Positions 46,406-54,402 of a stretch of 64,000 bases of DNA are shown in pieces (position 1 is the stretch's first letter; every line of letters starts with the position of its first letter). Source of the DNA: a virus. The stretch is from positions 1-64,000 of the IMG/VR virus record IMGVR_UViG_3300017917_000733; one strand, given 5' to 3'. Both the position numbers and the translations under genes were made by a program. The notes under the pieces were generated by a model that was not told the DNA's origin, made no database searches, and saw nothing but the letters and a program-made list of their open reading frames with translations.

Positions 46406-46445
46406 GTCTTTGTATCCATCTAAATAATGACATGGATACAAAGAC
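46406..46445 (+). promoter_or_regulatory. 14-bp inverted repeat holding a late promoter and a start codon
   Basis: Perfect arms GTCTTTGTATCCAT (46406-46419) and ATGGATACAAAGAC (46432-46445) with a 12-base loop. The late octamer TCTAAATA occupies 46419-46426, in the loop and the last arm base. The right arm begins with the ATG of the next gene at 46432. RNA read through from upstream would bury the start codon in a 14-bp stem; RNA begun at the octamer (expected start 46432) would lack the left arm. No T-run follows, so it is not a standard terminator. Confidence 0.7.
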
Positions 46446-46737
46446 CTTAATAGCGGACGCAAAAGCCCGTTTCAATCACAACTCAGCAAAAGCACACTTA
46501 AAAGACAAATACGAAGCCAAACTTGTCGTGGCTGACCAAGGTGGACTTTGGAAAGCGACACCTGAACTTATTGGGTTTCTCGCATCTAGCACAGACGAAT
46601 ATGTAATTTTAATAGACACCTTTGACAATCCAGTACTAGTAAACCGCATTACGTTGCATGATGTGTTGTATAAAGCATATAACGATGCTATGCAATTGTG
46701 GTTCGCAGAATGGAAAGAATTGGAAAGTAAACGATGA
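46432..46737 (+). CDS. Small hypothetical protein heading the accessory operon
   Basis: A 101-residue mixed alpha/beta protein, beginning MDTKTLIADAKARFNHNSAK, containing LWKATPELIGFLASSTDEYV and ending in an acidic/aromatic helix (QLWFAEWKELESKR). There is no cysteine and no recognised motif, though proteins with a similar opening occur beside structural genes in marine T4-like phages. It starts inside the right arm of the inverted repeat at 46406-46445, without a Shine-Dalgarno sequence, and overlaps the following gene by 4 bases. As first gene of an eleven-gene overlapping series, its translation may set that of the rest. Function unknown. Confidence 0.6.
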   Translation: MDTKTLIADAKARFNHNSAKAHLKDKYEAKLVVADQGGLWKATPELIGFLASSTDEYVILIDTFDNPVLVNRITLHDVLYKAYNDAMQLWFAEWKELESKR

Positions 46738-47537
46738 GTAGGGGCGCATTATTATTTGCGTTTAACTCACCTAAGTACAATTATTATGATATGGCGGTGG
46801 CTACAGCTAAACGCATCAATCATTTTTTAGACATGCCAGTAACTGTTGTTACTGATGAAGAATCACTACCTAAAAATACAAGCTACACATTTGATAATGT
46901 AGTTATAACTACACCTGATAAAAATAACAAACGTGACTGGGGTATGTGGATAAACAAAGGTAGATATCAAGCATTTGAGTTTAGTCCATATGATGAAACT
47001 ATATTGTTAGACACTGATTATATGGTAAATTCAAATAAGTTGCTAAAGACATTTGAATTACCTACTGATTTTTGCTGTCACGATACTACTACATTTTTAA
47101 TGCAGCCTGGCTTGCCACAAGAATATTTGAGTGTATACAGCGATAAAACATTATGGGCAACAGTCGTTCGATTCAATAAAACTAAACGATCAAAACAAAT
47201 ATTTGATTGTTTAGAAATGATTCAGAAAAACTTTGAGCATTATGCTAACATTCATGGTTTTATCTCAGCCACATTTAGAAATGACTACGCATTGACACTA
47301 GCAACAAGATTAGTAAACGGTCACATGAAAGACAAGGCTGATGTAATTCCTTGGGACCTATTACACGTTGGTAAAAATACAATTGTGCATAGAAACAATG
47401 ATGAAGAATTAAACACAGAATATACAGCTATGTTTGATAACTGGCAACGAGGCAAAATTCGTAAAGAATATATAACAATCAAAGATTTAGATTTTCATGT
47501 GATGAACAAAGAAAACTTTTTGGAACTTATAAAATGA
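46734..47537 (+). CDS. Glycosyltransferase-like protein (GT-A, DTD motif)
   Basis: The 267-residue product has a Rossmann-like N-terminal half (ALLFAFNSPKYNYYDMAVAT, then a strand MPVTVVTDE) and the acidic metal/nucleotide-sugar motif D93-T-D95 in SPYDETILLDTDYMV, typical of GT-A glycosyltransferases such as the GT8-like group. A later H/W-rich segment (NDYALTLATRLVNGH, VIPWDLLHVG) would form the acceptor side. It is paralogous to the next gene: both share SPYDxTI followed by an acidic metal motif. The sugar donor and acceptor are unknown. It overlaps both neighbours by 4 bases (ATGA). Confidence 0.65.
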   Translation: MSRGALLFAFNSPKYNYYDMAVATAKRINHFLDMPVTVVTDEESLPKNTSYTFDNVVITTPDKNNKRDWGMWINKGRYQAFEFSPYDETILLDTDYMVNSNKLLKTFELPTDFCCHDTTTFLMQPGLPQEYLSVYSDKTLWATVVRFNKTKRSKQIFDCLEMIQKNFEHYANIHGFISATFRNDYALTLATRLVNGHMKDKADVIPWDLLHVGKNTIVHRNNDEELNTEYTAMFDNWQRGKIRKEYITIKDLDFHVMNKENFLELIK

Positions 47538-48280
47538 ACAAAGGTTTCGTAATAATGGCACAAAATACTGACAAAGTAGATTATGTGCATTGTGCTAAAG
47601 TTTTAGAAAAAAGCATAAAAAGAGTTATGCCTAATGCTAATGTAACAATTGTGACAACCGAAATGTTACCACATGGTGACAAAGGTGGATACGCAAACGA
47701 TTGGCAAGTATATGAAGTTAGTCCATACGACTTAACAATAAAATTAGAAGCTGACATGTATATTCCTAGAAACATTGAACACTGGTTTGATGTAATGAGT
47801 CAGCAAGATGTTGTAGTATGTGATAAGATTAGAAACTTTAAAGGTGAAATTTCTGATGTTAGAGTTTATCGTAGATTTATAGATGACAATTTACTACCCG
47901 ATGTTTATAACGCAATAACATTTTTCAAAAAGTCGGACACAGCAAAACAGTTTTTTGAAATGGTTCGTGATGTATTTGAAAATTGGGAAGAATACAGAGC
48001 TATATTAAAATGTAAATCAGACGAGCCTGTATCAACTGATTGGGCATATGCTATAGCATGTCACATTATGGGAGTTGAAAAAACAACCATGCCATTCAAC
48101 GAACTATCAATGGTTCATATGAAACAGTTTATCAATGGTACACAAACTGAGAACTGGACTGATACACTAATTTACGAATGTTTGTCAGACCACATTCGTG
48201 TAAATACATATCCTCAGTTATATCCTTTTCACTATCATGTGAAAAACTTTGGTGATAAAATATTACAAGGACTAACATGA
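47534..48280 (+). CDS. Glycosyltransferase-like paralogue (EAD in place of DTD)
   Basis: A 248-residue relative of the preceding protein: MNKGFVIMAQNTDKVDYVHC aligns with its N-terminus, and SPYDLTIKLEADMYIPRN (residues 63-80) aligns with its SPYDETILLDTDYMV. The metal motif is E72-A-D74, a conservative change that still gives two acidic residues. Later there is VYNAITFFKKSD and STDWAYAIACHIMG. It is probably a second GT-A transferase or a non-catalytic partner. It overlaps the preceding gene by 4 bases and the following one by 4. Confidence 0.6.
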   Translation: MNKGFVIMAQNTDKVDYVHCAKVLEKSIKRVMPNANVTIVTTEMLPHGDKGGYANDWQVYEVSPYDLTIKLEADMYIPRNIEHWFDVMSQQDVVVCDKIRNFKGEISDVRVYRRFIDDNLLPDVYNAITFFKKSDTAKQFFEMVRDVFENWEEYRAILKCKSDEPVSTDWAYAIACHIMGVEKTTMPFNELSMVHMKQFINGTQTENWTDTLIYECLSDHIRVNTYPQLYPFHYHVKNFGDKILQGLT

Positions 48281-48618
48281 ACACAGAAGATGATTATGTC
48301 ATATTATGGGAAGCTCCTAAGATTGAAACACCCGAGTTTAGACTGTACTATGATGACAACGGAAAAGTTATAGGTTATTGCGGTGATAAGTCAATGACAG
48401 GAAATTATATCGTTATTGACAAACAAACCTTCTTAGAAGGAAGAATGGATGTAAGAATCATAGATGGTGTAATTTCTAGAGCAGCACCCAATGCTGTTGT
48501 TTATAAATTGATGCCTAGCAATGAAGGAATTAGTTGCTATAAAAATGATGTAAGTATTATCGTCAACGACGATTCTATTGAAACTACTAAATGGAAAATT
48601 GTAACATATGAGCTATGA
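48277..48618 (+). CDS. Small hypothetical protein (beta-rich)
   Basis: A 113-residue, strand-rich protein with the segment FRLYYDDNGKVIGYCGDKSM and NYIVIDKQTFLEGRMDVRII. Proteins with this YYDdnGKV / YIVIDKQTF pattern occur as short unassigned products in marine T4-like phages. No catalytic motif. Being small, acidic and next to radical SAM genes, it was considered as a peptide substrate, but nothing in it (no leader-like region, few cysteines) favours that. It overlaps the previous gene by 4 bases and the next by 11. Confidence 0.55.
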   Translation: MNTEDDYVILWEAPKIETPEFRLYYDDNGKVIGYCGDKSMTGNYIVIDKQTFLEGRMDVRIIDGVISRAAPNAVVYKLMPSNEGISCYKNDVSIIVNDDSIETTKWKIVTYEL

Positions 48619-49561
48619 GGATATCGTTGACGTTGCTGATTTAGATTGCATATATCTAAGTTATGATGAACCACAAAAAGAAGAATTTTGGCTCAAGATT
48701 AAGAACATGATACCTTGGGCTAAACGAGTCGATGGTGTTAAGGGGTCTGACGCTGCACATAAAGCTGCGGGAAAAGCAAGTGAAACTGAGCGTTTCATTT
48801 TGATTGACGGGGATAACATGCCCGATGAAAACTTTTTCAACATGCAGTTAGACTTTACTGGGTTAGATCCTATCTACAAGAAAGCACAGTTTCGTTGGAA
48901 AGCAATTAATCATATCAACGGTTTACGTTATGGTAATGGTGGATTAAGTAGCTGGACTAAAGAATATGTATCAAAAATGAAAACGCATGAGGCACAAAAT
49001 GAAGGTGATGTGACACGTATTGCTGATTTTTGTATGGACAGTTCTGATAACATATACTGGGCTATGTGGGACTGTTATTCAACTACATATCCTAACTATA
49101 CCCCTTTCCAAGCATGGCGCGCAGGTTTTCGTGAGGGTGTTAAGATGGTACTAAGCAGAGGTGCTGTCCCATCAATAGACGAATTTAAAGAAACAGTCGC
49201 TACCAGAAATCTTAACAATCTCACAATTTGGCACAATGTAGGTGCCGATGTTGAAAATGGAATGTGGGCTATATATGGCGCACGCCTAGGTACATATATG
49301 ACATTGCTCACTGATTGGAATTCACAAAACGTTCAATGGTTCGATAATTACATTCAAATGTGGGAAGAACAAGAACATCGTAATCCATTGGTTGAAGCAG
49401 AAAGCATTGGTAAAGTTCTAAAAGACAAGTTAGGATTACCTATGTGTATTCTTGATGAAGAACAAAGCCTGTTCTTCAAGCGACATTACCAAGCCGATAA
49501 ATATAACTTGGGTCCATTGGTGAAAGAAATGGATGTAATAAGAAAGATTGAAGGTTGGTAA
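48608..49561 (+). CDS. Glycosyltransferase-like protein (DGD motif)
   Basis: The 317-residue product has an N-terminal nucleotide-sugar-transferase-like fold: DLDCIYLSYDEPQKEEFWLK, WAKRVDGVKG, then ERFILIDGDNMPDENFF with the acidic pair D67-G-D69, as in the DxD motif of GT-A enzymes. The remainder is helical and Trp/Tyr-rich (PNYTPFQAWRAGFREGVKMV; WAIYGARLGTYMTLLTDWNS). It differs in sequence from the two paralogues upstream. Donor and acceptor unknown. It overlaps the previous gene by 11 bases and the radical SAM gene that follows by one base (TAATG). Confidence 0.6.
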   Translation: MSYEDIVDVADLDCIYLSYDEPQKEEFWLKIKNMIPWAKRVDGVKGSDAAHKAAGKASETERFILIDGDNMPDENFFNMQLDFTGLDPIYKKAQFRWKAINHINGLRYGNGGLSSWTKEYVSKMKTHEAQNEGDVTRIADFCMDSSDNIYWAMWDCYSTTYPNYTPFQAWRAGFREGVKMVLSRGAVPSIDEFKETVATRNLNNLTIWHNVGADVENGMWAIYGARLGTYMTLLTDWNSQNVQWFDNYIQMWEEQEHRNPLVEAESIGKVLKDKLGLPMCILDEEQSLFFKRHYQADKYNLGPLVKEMDVIRKIEGW

Positions 49562-50514
49562 TGGAACACAAATATATTAAATTAGTGCACAGCAATCCTA
49601 CACATGAAGATTGGTTCGTTGTCAACTGGTGTTTGGGTAATACTTGTAATTTTGCCTGTAGTTATTGTCCTAGCGAACTACATGACGGGTCCAAACCATG
49701 GCCATCACTTGATGATATCAAAGCATTTATAACTAAGACAGTAGAACAAACTTATCCTAGAAAAGTCTATTTTGAATTCACCGGTGGTGAAGTAACATTG
49801 TATCGTCACTTTATTGAAATATGTCAACACTGTACTGATTTAGGTGCTAAAGTTGGATTAATTAGTAATGGATCACGTACATTGCGCTGGTGGGAAGAAA
49901 ACAAAAAGTATTTTGACCATGTGTGTTTAAGTTTTCACCCGCAATTTGCTGACGCCGATCATTTCATTGAGGTAGTCAAGTTGTTACATGATGATATAAG
50001 AACGCATGTTAACATTATGATGGATCCTGATAAGTTTGATTATTGTTATGCAATTGCTAACAAGATTAAAAACTTAGGTAATTTGAGCATGGCATTACAG
50101 CCACTCATACACGATTTTGGAGATACATTGTATGACTATACTCCTTCTCAGAAAAATATCTTTGATAAGCAACATGAATTGATTACTAGACATATTAAGT
50201 TTACAAAGTCTTTTGATTATTACAGAGGTGCGATGCGACTAATATATCCCGATGGTACATCAGAAATTAGTAGCGCACATCGTTTTATTAGTTTTAAAAC
50301 TAACGACTGGAGTGGTTGGAAATGTTATTCAGGTGTTGAGCAGGTTATCGTTGATATGGACGGCAGCATTTGGCGCGGCTGGTGCAGAGTAGGTGGACCA
50401 ATTGGTTACATACACGATGCAAATTTAGAGATACCTACAGATCCTATAATATGTAATAAAACAATGTGTCATTGTAATTTTGATATTATGAGCACAAAGG
50501 AAAATAATGTCTGA
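49561..50514 (+). CDS. Radical SAM enzyme A, core first, Cys-rich domain last
   Basis: The 317-residue enzyme has the 4Fe-4S radical SAM motif C29-x3-C33-x2-C36 (TCNFACSYC), a GGE-type block (FTGGEVTLYR) and SNGSR, typical of the partial TIM barrel. The C-terminal region (about 250-312) holds C255, C275, C298, C303 and C305 in WKCYSGVEQVIVDMDG, GWCRVGG and CNKTMCHC, an auxiliary iron-sulfur (SPASM/twitch-like) domain. The same domain, with nearly the same cysteine spacing, sits at the N-terminus of the minus-strand protein at 58990-60057. Substrate unknown. The start is taken as ATG 49561, overlapping the previous stop; the gene overlaps the next by 8 bases. Confidence 0.85.
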   Translation: MEHKYIKLVHSNPTHEDWFVVNWCLGNTCNFACSYCPSELHDGSKPWPSLDDIKAFITKTVEQTYPRKVYFEFTGGEVTLYRHFIEICQHCTDLGAKVGLISNGSRTLRWWEENKKYFDHVCLSFHPQFADADHFIEVVKLLHDDIRTHVNIMMDPDKFDYCYAIANKIKNLGNLSMALQPLIHDFGDTLYDYTPSQKNIFDKQHELITRHIKFTKSFDYYRGAMRLIYPDGTSEISSAHRFISFKTNDWSGWKCYSGVEQVIVDMDGSIWRGWCRVGGPIGYIHDANLEIPTDPIICNKTMCHCNFDIMSTKENNV

Positions 50515-51880
50515 TTCATTGAAAACAATTTGCGATTTGAAATGGAATTATCCTATATTTGGAATGGATAGAGGAGAGTTTCGTAGCTGCTGTAGAACAC
50601 CCACTAATCTTGTAACAGAAGCTGAATTGCAAGAATTTGGTATTGATGCATTTTTAAATTCACCTAAACAAAAACAAGAACGACTCGATTTAATTCAAGG
50701 TGTTAGAACAGAAGCATGTACAAGCTGCTGGAGACTAGAAGATTCCGGGATACAAAGTCCCCGACACCATCCTAAACAAATGTGGTGGCAACTTATCAAA
50801 TCAGAACAAGTTAAACCCAGTGAATACACAGAAGAAAAATTAAAGCTAGAACTAAGCAAAATCAATGATATAAACCATCCTGCATTAAACAGCTACAAGC
50901 CCTACATGCTAGAAATCAGTATGGGAAATACTTGCGATTTGAAATGCATGTATTGCAGTCATCACTATTCTACACAATGGGCTACGGAACGTATCAAGTA
51001 TTTTGAGATAACACAAGAACAATACGACAGAGAATTCCCCAAAGCACCGCCTAGCTTTGACGGTAAATTTTGGGAATGGTTTAATGAATACGGTCGTTAT
51101 AGTATCACACGTTTAGGATTGATCGGTGGTGAGCCACTTATCATGCCCGAGTTTTACACATTCATGGACAAAGTAATTGCTAGTGTTGAAGAAATTAATG
51201 ACCAACGTAAAGAAAAGATTACGTTGTGGATCGTTAGCAACTTAAATACACCATCAAATTACTTGCAACGTGTAATGCAATATCTACCTAAGATTGCTAA
51301 AGTGTTTAACTTAGAAATTTTAGGTAGTATGGAAAGTGTAGGTGAAAAGGCTGAGTATATTCGTAACGGGGTAAGTTGGGAAAGATTTACTAAGAATGTT
51401 GACACTATATTGTCTAATAAAGAACTAGAATTTGATTTTGGTTTTATTATGAGCGTTAACGCTTTGAACATTACCAGCTTAAAAGATTTCATCTCTTATA
51501 CAAAACAATTATATGAGAAACACGGCAGACCAGTAACATTAAAACAAAATTTGATTAGTTTCCCTAGTTGGCAAAGTCCTATGATATTATCACAGGATTT
51601 TATTCCATACTTAAAAGATACTATTAATTATCTAAATGACAACGCGGAATCTATGCCAGTAGTAAAAGATCCATTAGGGTCATGGTCTGCCTACGCTAAG
51701 TTCTTACAAACAATCATAGACGGCATTAACAATCCAAATATAGATAGAGTAGCCGACAGGCGCAAATTTGCTGAGTGGTTCGCTACTTATGATGAACGCA
51801 GGCAATTAGTACAAGCAGATGTTTTTCCAGAGTACCGAGAGTTTCAACGTATGTGCAAGGAATTGTTAGATGCTAAGTAA
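50507..51880 (+). CDS. Radical SAM enzyme B, N-terminal Cys-rich domain
   Basis: The 457-residue enzyme has the cluster motif C143-x3-C147-x2-C150 (CDLKCMYC) and LIGGEPLI. Before the core lies an auxiliary cysteine-rich region: C9, C28, C29 (FRSCCRTP) and C71/C74 (ACTSCWRLEDSGIQSPR). The pattern CxxCW..E..G..S.R recurs in proteins C and D and in the minus-strand B-prime (60054-61409), to which this protein aligns over its whole length (ICDLKWNYPIFGMDRGEFRS versus LCHLRWGYPNISLTRNEIRT). Such twitch-bearing enzymes often modify peptides or sugars, but the substrate here is unknown. Overlaps the next gene by 11 bases. Confidence 0.85.
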   Translation: MSDSLKTICDLKWNYPIFGMDRGEFRSCCRTPTNLVTEAELQEFGIDAFLNSPKQKQERLDLIQGVRTEACTSCWRLEDSGIQSPRHHPKQMWWQLIKSEQVKPSEYTEEKLKLELSKINDINHPALNSYKPYMLEISMGNTCDLKCMYCSHHYSTQWATERIKYFEITQEQYDREFPKAPPSFDGKFWEWFNEYGRYSITRLGLIGGEPLIMPEFYTFMDKVIASVEEINDQRKEKITLWIVSNLNTPSNYLQRVMQYLPKIAKVFNLEILGSMESVGEKAEYIRNGVSWERFTKNVDTILSNKELEFDFGFIMSVNALNITSLKDFISYTKQLYEKHGRPVTLKQNLISFPSWQSPMILSQDFIPYLKDTINYLNDNAESMPVVKDPLGSWSAYAKFLQTIIDGINNPNIDRVADRRKFAEWFATYDERRQLVQADVFPEYREFQRMCKELLDAK

Positions 51881-53240
51881 AGCCAAATTTATACCTATAT
51901 TAGCAGAGAGCAGCGAAAAGGTTGTGCTTGCTAGAAACGTTGCCGCTAAATTGGATGAAGAGTACAACACAGATTTAAAATCGGTTGTCTACGGAACAGG
52001 TGATTGGACTGAACGTCTGCGAGAAAGAGTTCCCGACAATTTTTGCTTGTATCCATTCATACACTTTCAACTAGATCCTGACGGTAGAGCAAGACCTTGC
52101 TGTAAATACAAAGTCGGTGATGCATCTTGGCAAGAAAATGTTCCTAAATTACCAGAATCTAATATAGGTGAATTATGGGATCAACAGGAATTTCAAGAAT
52201 TACGTGATAAATTTTTGCGTAATGAAAGACCTAGTGGTTGTAAAGCATGTTGGGATGAAGAGGATGCTGGCATTAAGAGCATGAGGTTGCAGCGTGAGGC
52301 AGCAGGCAAAGAGCACCCGTTCGCTACATTCTTTCATCATATTCCAAGAACATATCCTAAGACTTTAGATTTAAAACTTAGCAATCTATGTAATTTAAAA
52401 TGCAGAATATGCACTCCTTTTTTAAGTAGTCAATGGATGAAAGAAATTAAGGATTTAAATGTCATCGACATGGGCACACATGAAAGTTTTGTTAATAACT
52501 CTAGGGAAAAGTTTAGCGCCAATCCTGAGAATGAAGAAATATTAAAACAGTGGGCACCCTCAGTTACATTTTTAGAATTTTACGGTGGTGAGCCATTAAT
52601 GCAGCAAGAGCATGATAAAATTCTGAAAATATTCCACGAATATGGTAACCCGTCTGAAACAGGTTTATATTATAATACTAATTCAACTATATGTGATGAA
52701 GAATTCTTTAAACTTTGGGCTCCATTTAAAGAAGTAATCATTAATTTCAGTATTGATGATGTGGGTGATAGATTTGAGTATGAAAGAAAAAATGCTAAAT
52801 GGGCTGAGACATTACGCAATATTGAATTGTACAAGGAATACGGTTTAAAATATAATGTCAATTTACAATTGAAGTTTTATACTACGGTGGGAATTCTAAA
52901 TGTGTTTTACTTGAAAGAGTTTTTTGAGTTTGCTAAACCATACAATATCCCTATTATGTTAAACATGGTTCACTATCCACATCATTACTCAATTGTAAAC
53001 TTACCAACAGAAGTTAAAGACAGTATTAAAGAGAAACTAATATCAATTGATACAGCTGGTACTCTTGATCCATGGTCTCCTACAATAGATAATATTATAA
53101 ATTTCATGTATGGTAATGAATGTAATTATGAACTATTAAAGATGCTCTTTGCAAAAGTTAGAATGCATGATGGATATCGAAATGAATCTTTTGAAAAGAC
53201 GTTTCCTGAATTTTATGAAATGATTCGTAAATATGAATAA
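51870..53240 (+). CDS. Radical SAM enzyme C, N-terminal SPASM-like domain
   Basis: The 456-residue enzyme has, after about 55 unassigned residues, a cysteine-rich segment with FCLYPFIHFQLDPDGRARPC followed by CK, and GCKACWDEEDAGIKSMR. The radical SAM motif is C174-x3-C178-x2-C181 (CNLKCRIC), with FYGGEPLM and a SIDD-type strand (INFSIDDVGDRFEYER). It is clearly related to protein D (FCPMPWINLSTDVNGSLRPC, CQSCWDEEAAGVQSFR). Auxiliary iron-sulfur clusters placed before the core are unusual relative to the standard C-terminal SPASM. Substrate unknown; overlaps the next gene by 8 bases. Confidence 0.85.
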   Translation: MLSKAKFIPILAESSEKVVLARNVAAKLDEEYNTDLKSVVYGTGDWTERLRERVPDNFCLYPFIHFQLDPDGRARPCCKYKVGDASWQENVPKLPESNIGELWDQQEFQELRDKFLRNERPSGCKACWDEEDAGIKSMRLQREAAGKEHPFATFFHHIPRTYPKTLDLKLSNLCNLKCRICTPFLSSQWMKEIKDLNVIDMGTHESFVNNSREKFSANPENEEILKQWAPSVTFLEFYGGEPLMQQEHDKILKIFHEYGNPSETGLYYNTNSTICDEEFFKLWAPFKEVIINFSIDDVGDRFEYERKNAKWAETLRNIELYKEYGLKYNVNLQLKFYTTVGILNVFYLKEFFEFAKPYNIPIMLNMVHYPHHYSIVNLPTEVKDSIKEKLISIDTAGTLDPWSPTIDNIINFMYGNECNYELLKMLFAKVRMHDGYRNESFEKTFPEFYEMIRKYE

Positions 53241-54402
53241 AACTTTTTGTCCTATGCCGTGGATAAATTTGTCTACGGATGTTAATGGATCACTAAGACC
53301 TTGTTGTAAATTTGCACAACCTAGTCCTGACAACGAATATCAATTACCTAATATGAAAGATGGTAGTTTAGATGTAGTATGGAATGATGTTAAGTTTCAA
53401 AACTTACGACAAGCATTCTTAGATGGAAAGAAACCTAAAGAATGTCAAAGTTGTTGGGACGAAGAGGCTGCCGGAGTACAAAGTTTTAGGGTTCAATTTG
53501 CACAACATAAAAAAATCGATTTGTCTAAAGTTGAATTTACACCGTTTGCTAAAAACGGACCTATGGCATTAGATTTGAAACTAAACAATGTATGCAATCT
53601 TAAATGTAGAATTTGCGGAGCACAAGCTAGCTCTACTTTCTTGAAAGAATACCAAGAACGATTCAATATTAAAATTGAAGACGGTGCGTATTGGCTTTCT
53701 AATAAAATTCTAGGCACTCAAAACGAACAAGTGTTATCTGAATGGGCTAAGGATTTAGTTCATTTAGAAGTAACGGGAGGCGAGCCAATGGCTAGTCCTG
53801 AAAACATTAAAGTGTTAGAGTTATTGATAAATTCTGGACGAGCATCTGAGATTACTATACTGTTGAACACAAATGGTACACTGTATAACAAAAAGTTTAT
53901 AGACCTATTACTAAATTTCAAGTCAGTTACGTTATGCATTTCAATTGATGATTTATATGGACGTTTGGAATATGAGAGATATCCTACTGAGTGGGATGAA
54001 ATTCAAACCAATCTACAAAAATTCTTAAAATTGCGTAGTGAAAACAAAAATGTATTTTTAACATTGTGTCCTACAGTAAGTAATTTTAATGTTTACTATT
54101 TGCCTGAATATCTTGAATGGTCTAAAGAGTTAGATATACATACTTACTATAACATATTACATTATGCACCCAGTCATAGTATAAAAAATTTACCTGATAA
54201 GTTAAAAGATATTGTAGCAGAAAGATTAACAGCAACTGAGTTTACTGAAGTTAAACGTTTTCTTTTGCTTAAAAGAGAAAATGATAGTTTGATTCAGGAG
54301 TTCATTTCAACAACTATTGAATTGGATGATTTTAGACAACAAAACTTTGAAGAAACATTTGGTATTTGGGGTCAACTAGTCATGGAATATAAAAATGGAT
54401 AA
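53233..54402 (+). CDS. Radical SAM enzyme D, N-terminal SPASM-like domain
   Basis: The 389-residue paralogue of C lacks C's N-terminal extension and begins directly with MNKTFCPMPWINLSTDVNGS. Auxiliary cysteines include C6, C24/C25 (RPCCKF) and C71/C74 (CQSCWDEEAAG). Core motif C121-x3-C125-x2-C128 (CNLKCRIC), then VTGGEPMAS and LNTNGT. The segment ISIDDLYGRLEYERYPTEW matches the corresponding region in C. Probably a tandem duplicate that has diverged to a different step or substrate. Overlaps neighbours by 8 bases each. Confidence 0.85.
   Translation: MNKTFCPMPWINLSTDVNGSLRPCCKFAQPSPDNEYQLPNMKDGSLDVVWNDVKFQNLRQAFLDGKKPKECQSCWDEEAAGVQSFRVQFAQHKKIDLSKVEFTPFAKNGPMALDLKLNNVCNLKCRICGAQASSTFLKEYQERFNIKIEDGAYWLSNKILGTQNEQVLSEWAKDLVHLEVTGGEPMASPENIKVLELLINSGRASEITILLNTNGTLYNKKFIDLLLNFKSVTLCISIDDLYGRLEYERYPTEWDEIQTNLQKFLKLRSENKNVFLTLCPTVSNFNVYYLPEYLEWSKELDIHTYYNILHYAPSHSIKNLPDKLKDIVAERLTATEFTEVKRFLLLKRENDSLIQEFISTTIELDDFRQQNFEETFGIWGQLVMEYKNG

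Noticed and set aside
48277-48618. Radical SAM substrate peptide (RiPP precursor) encoded by the 113-codon gene
   Set aside because: No leader/core layout, no Cys/Thr/Gly-rich core repeats, and similar proteins occur in phages as ordinary small folded proteins.
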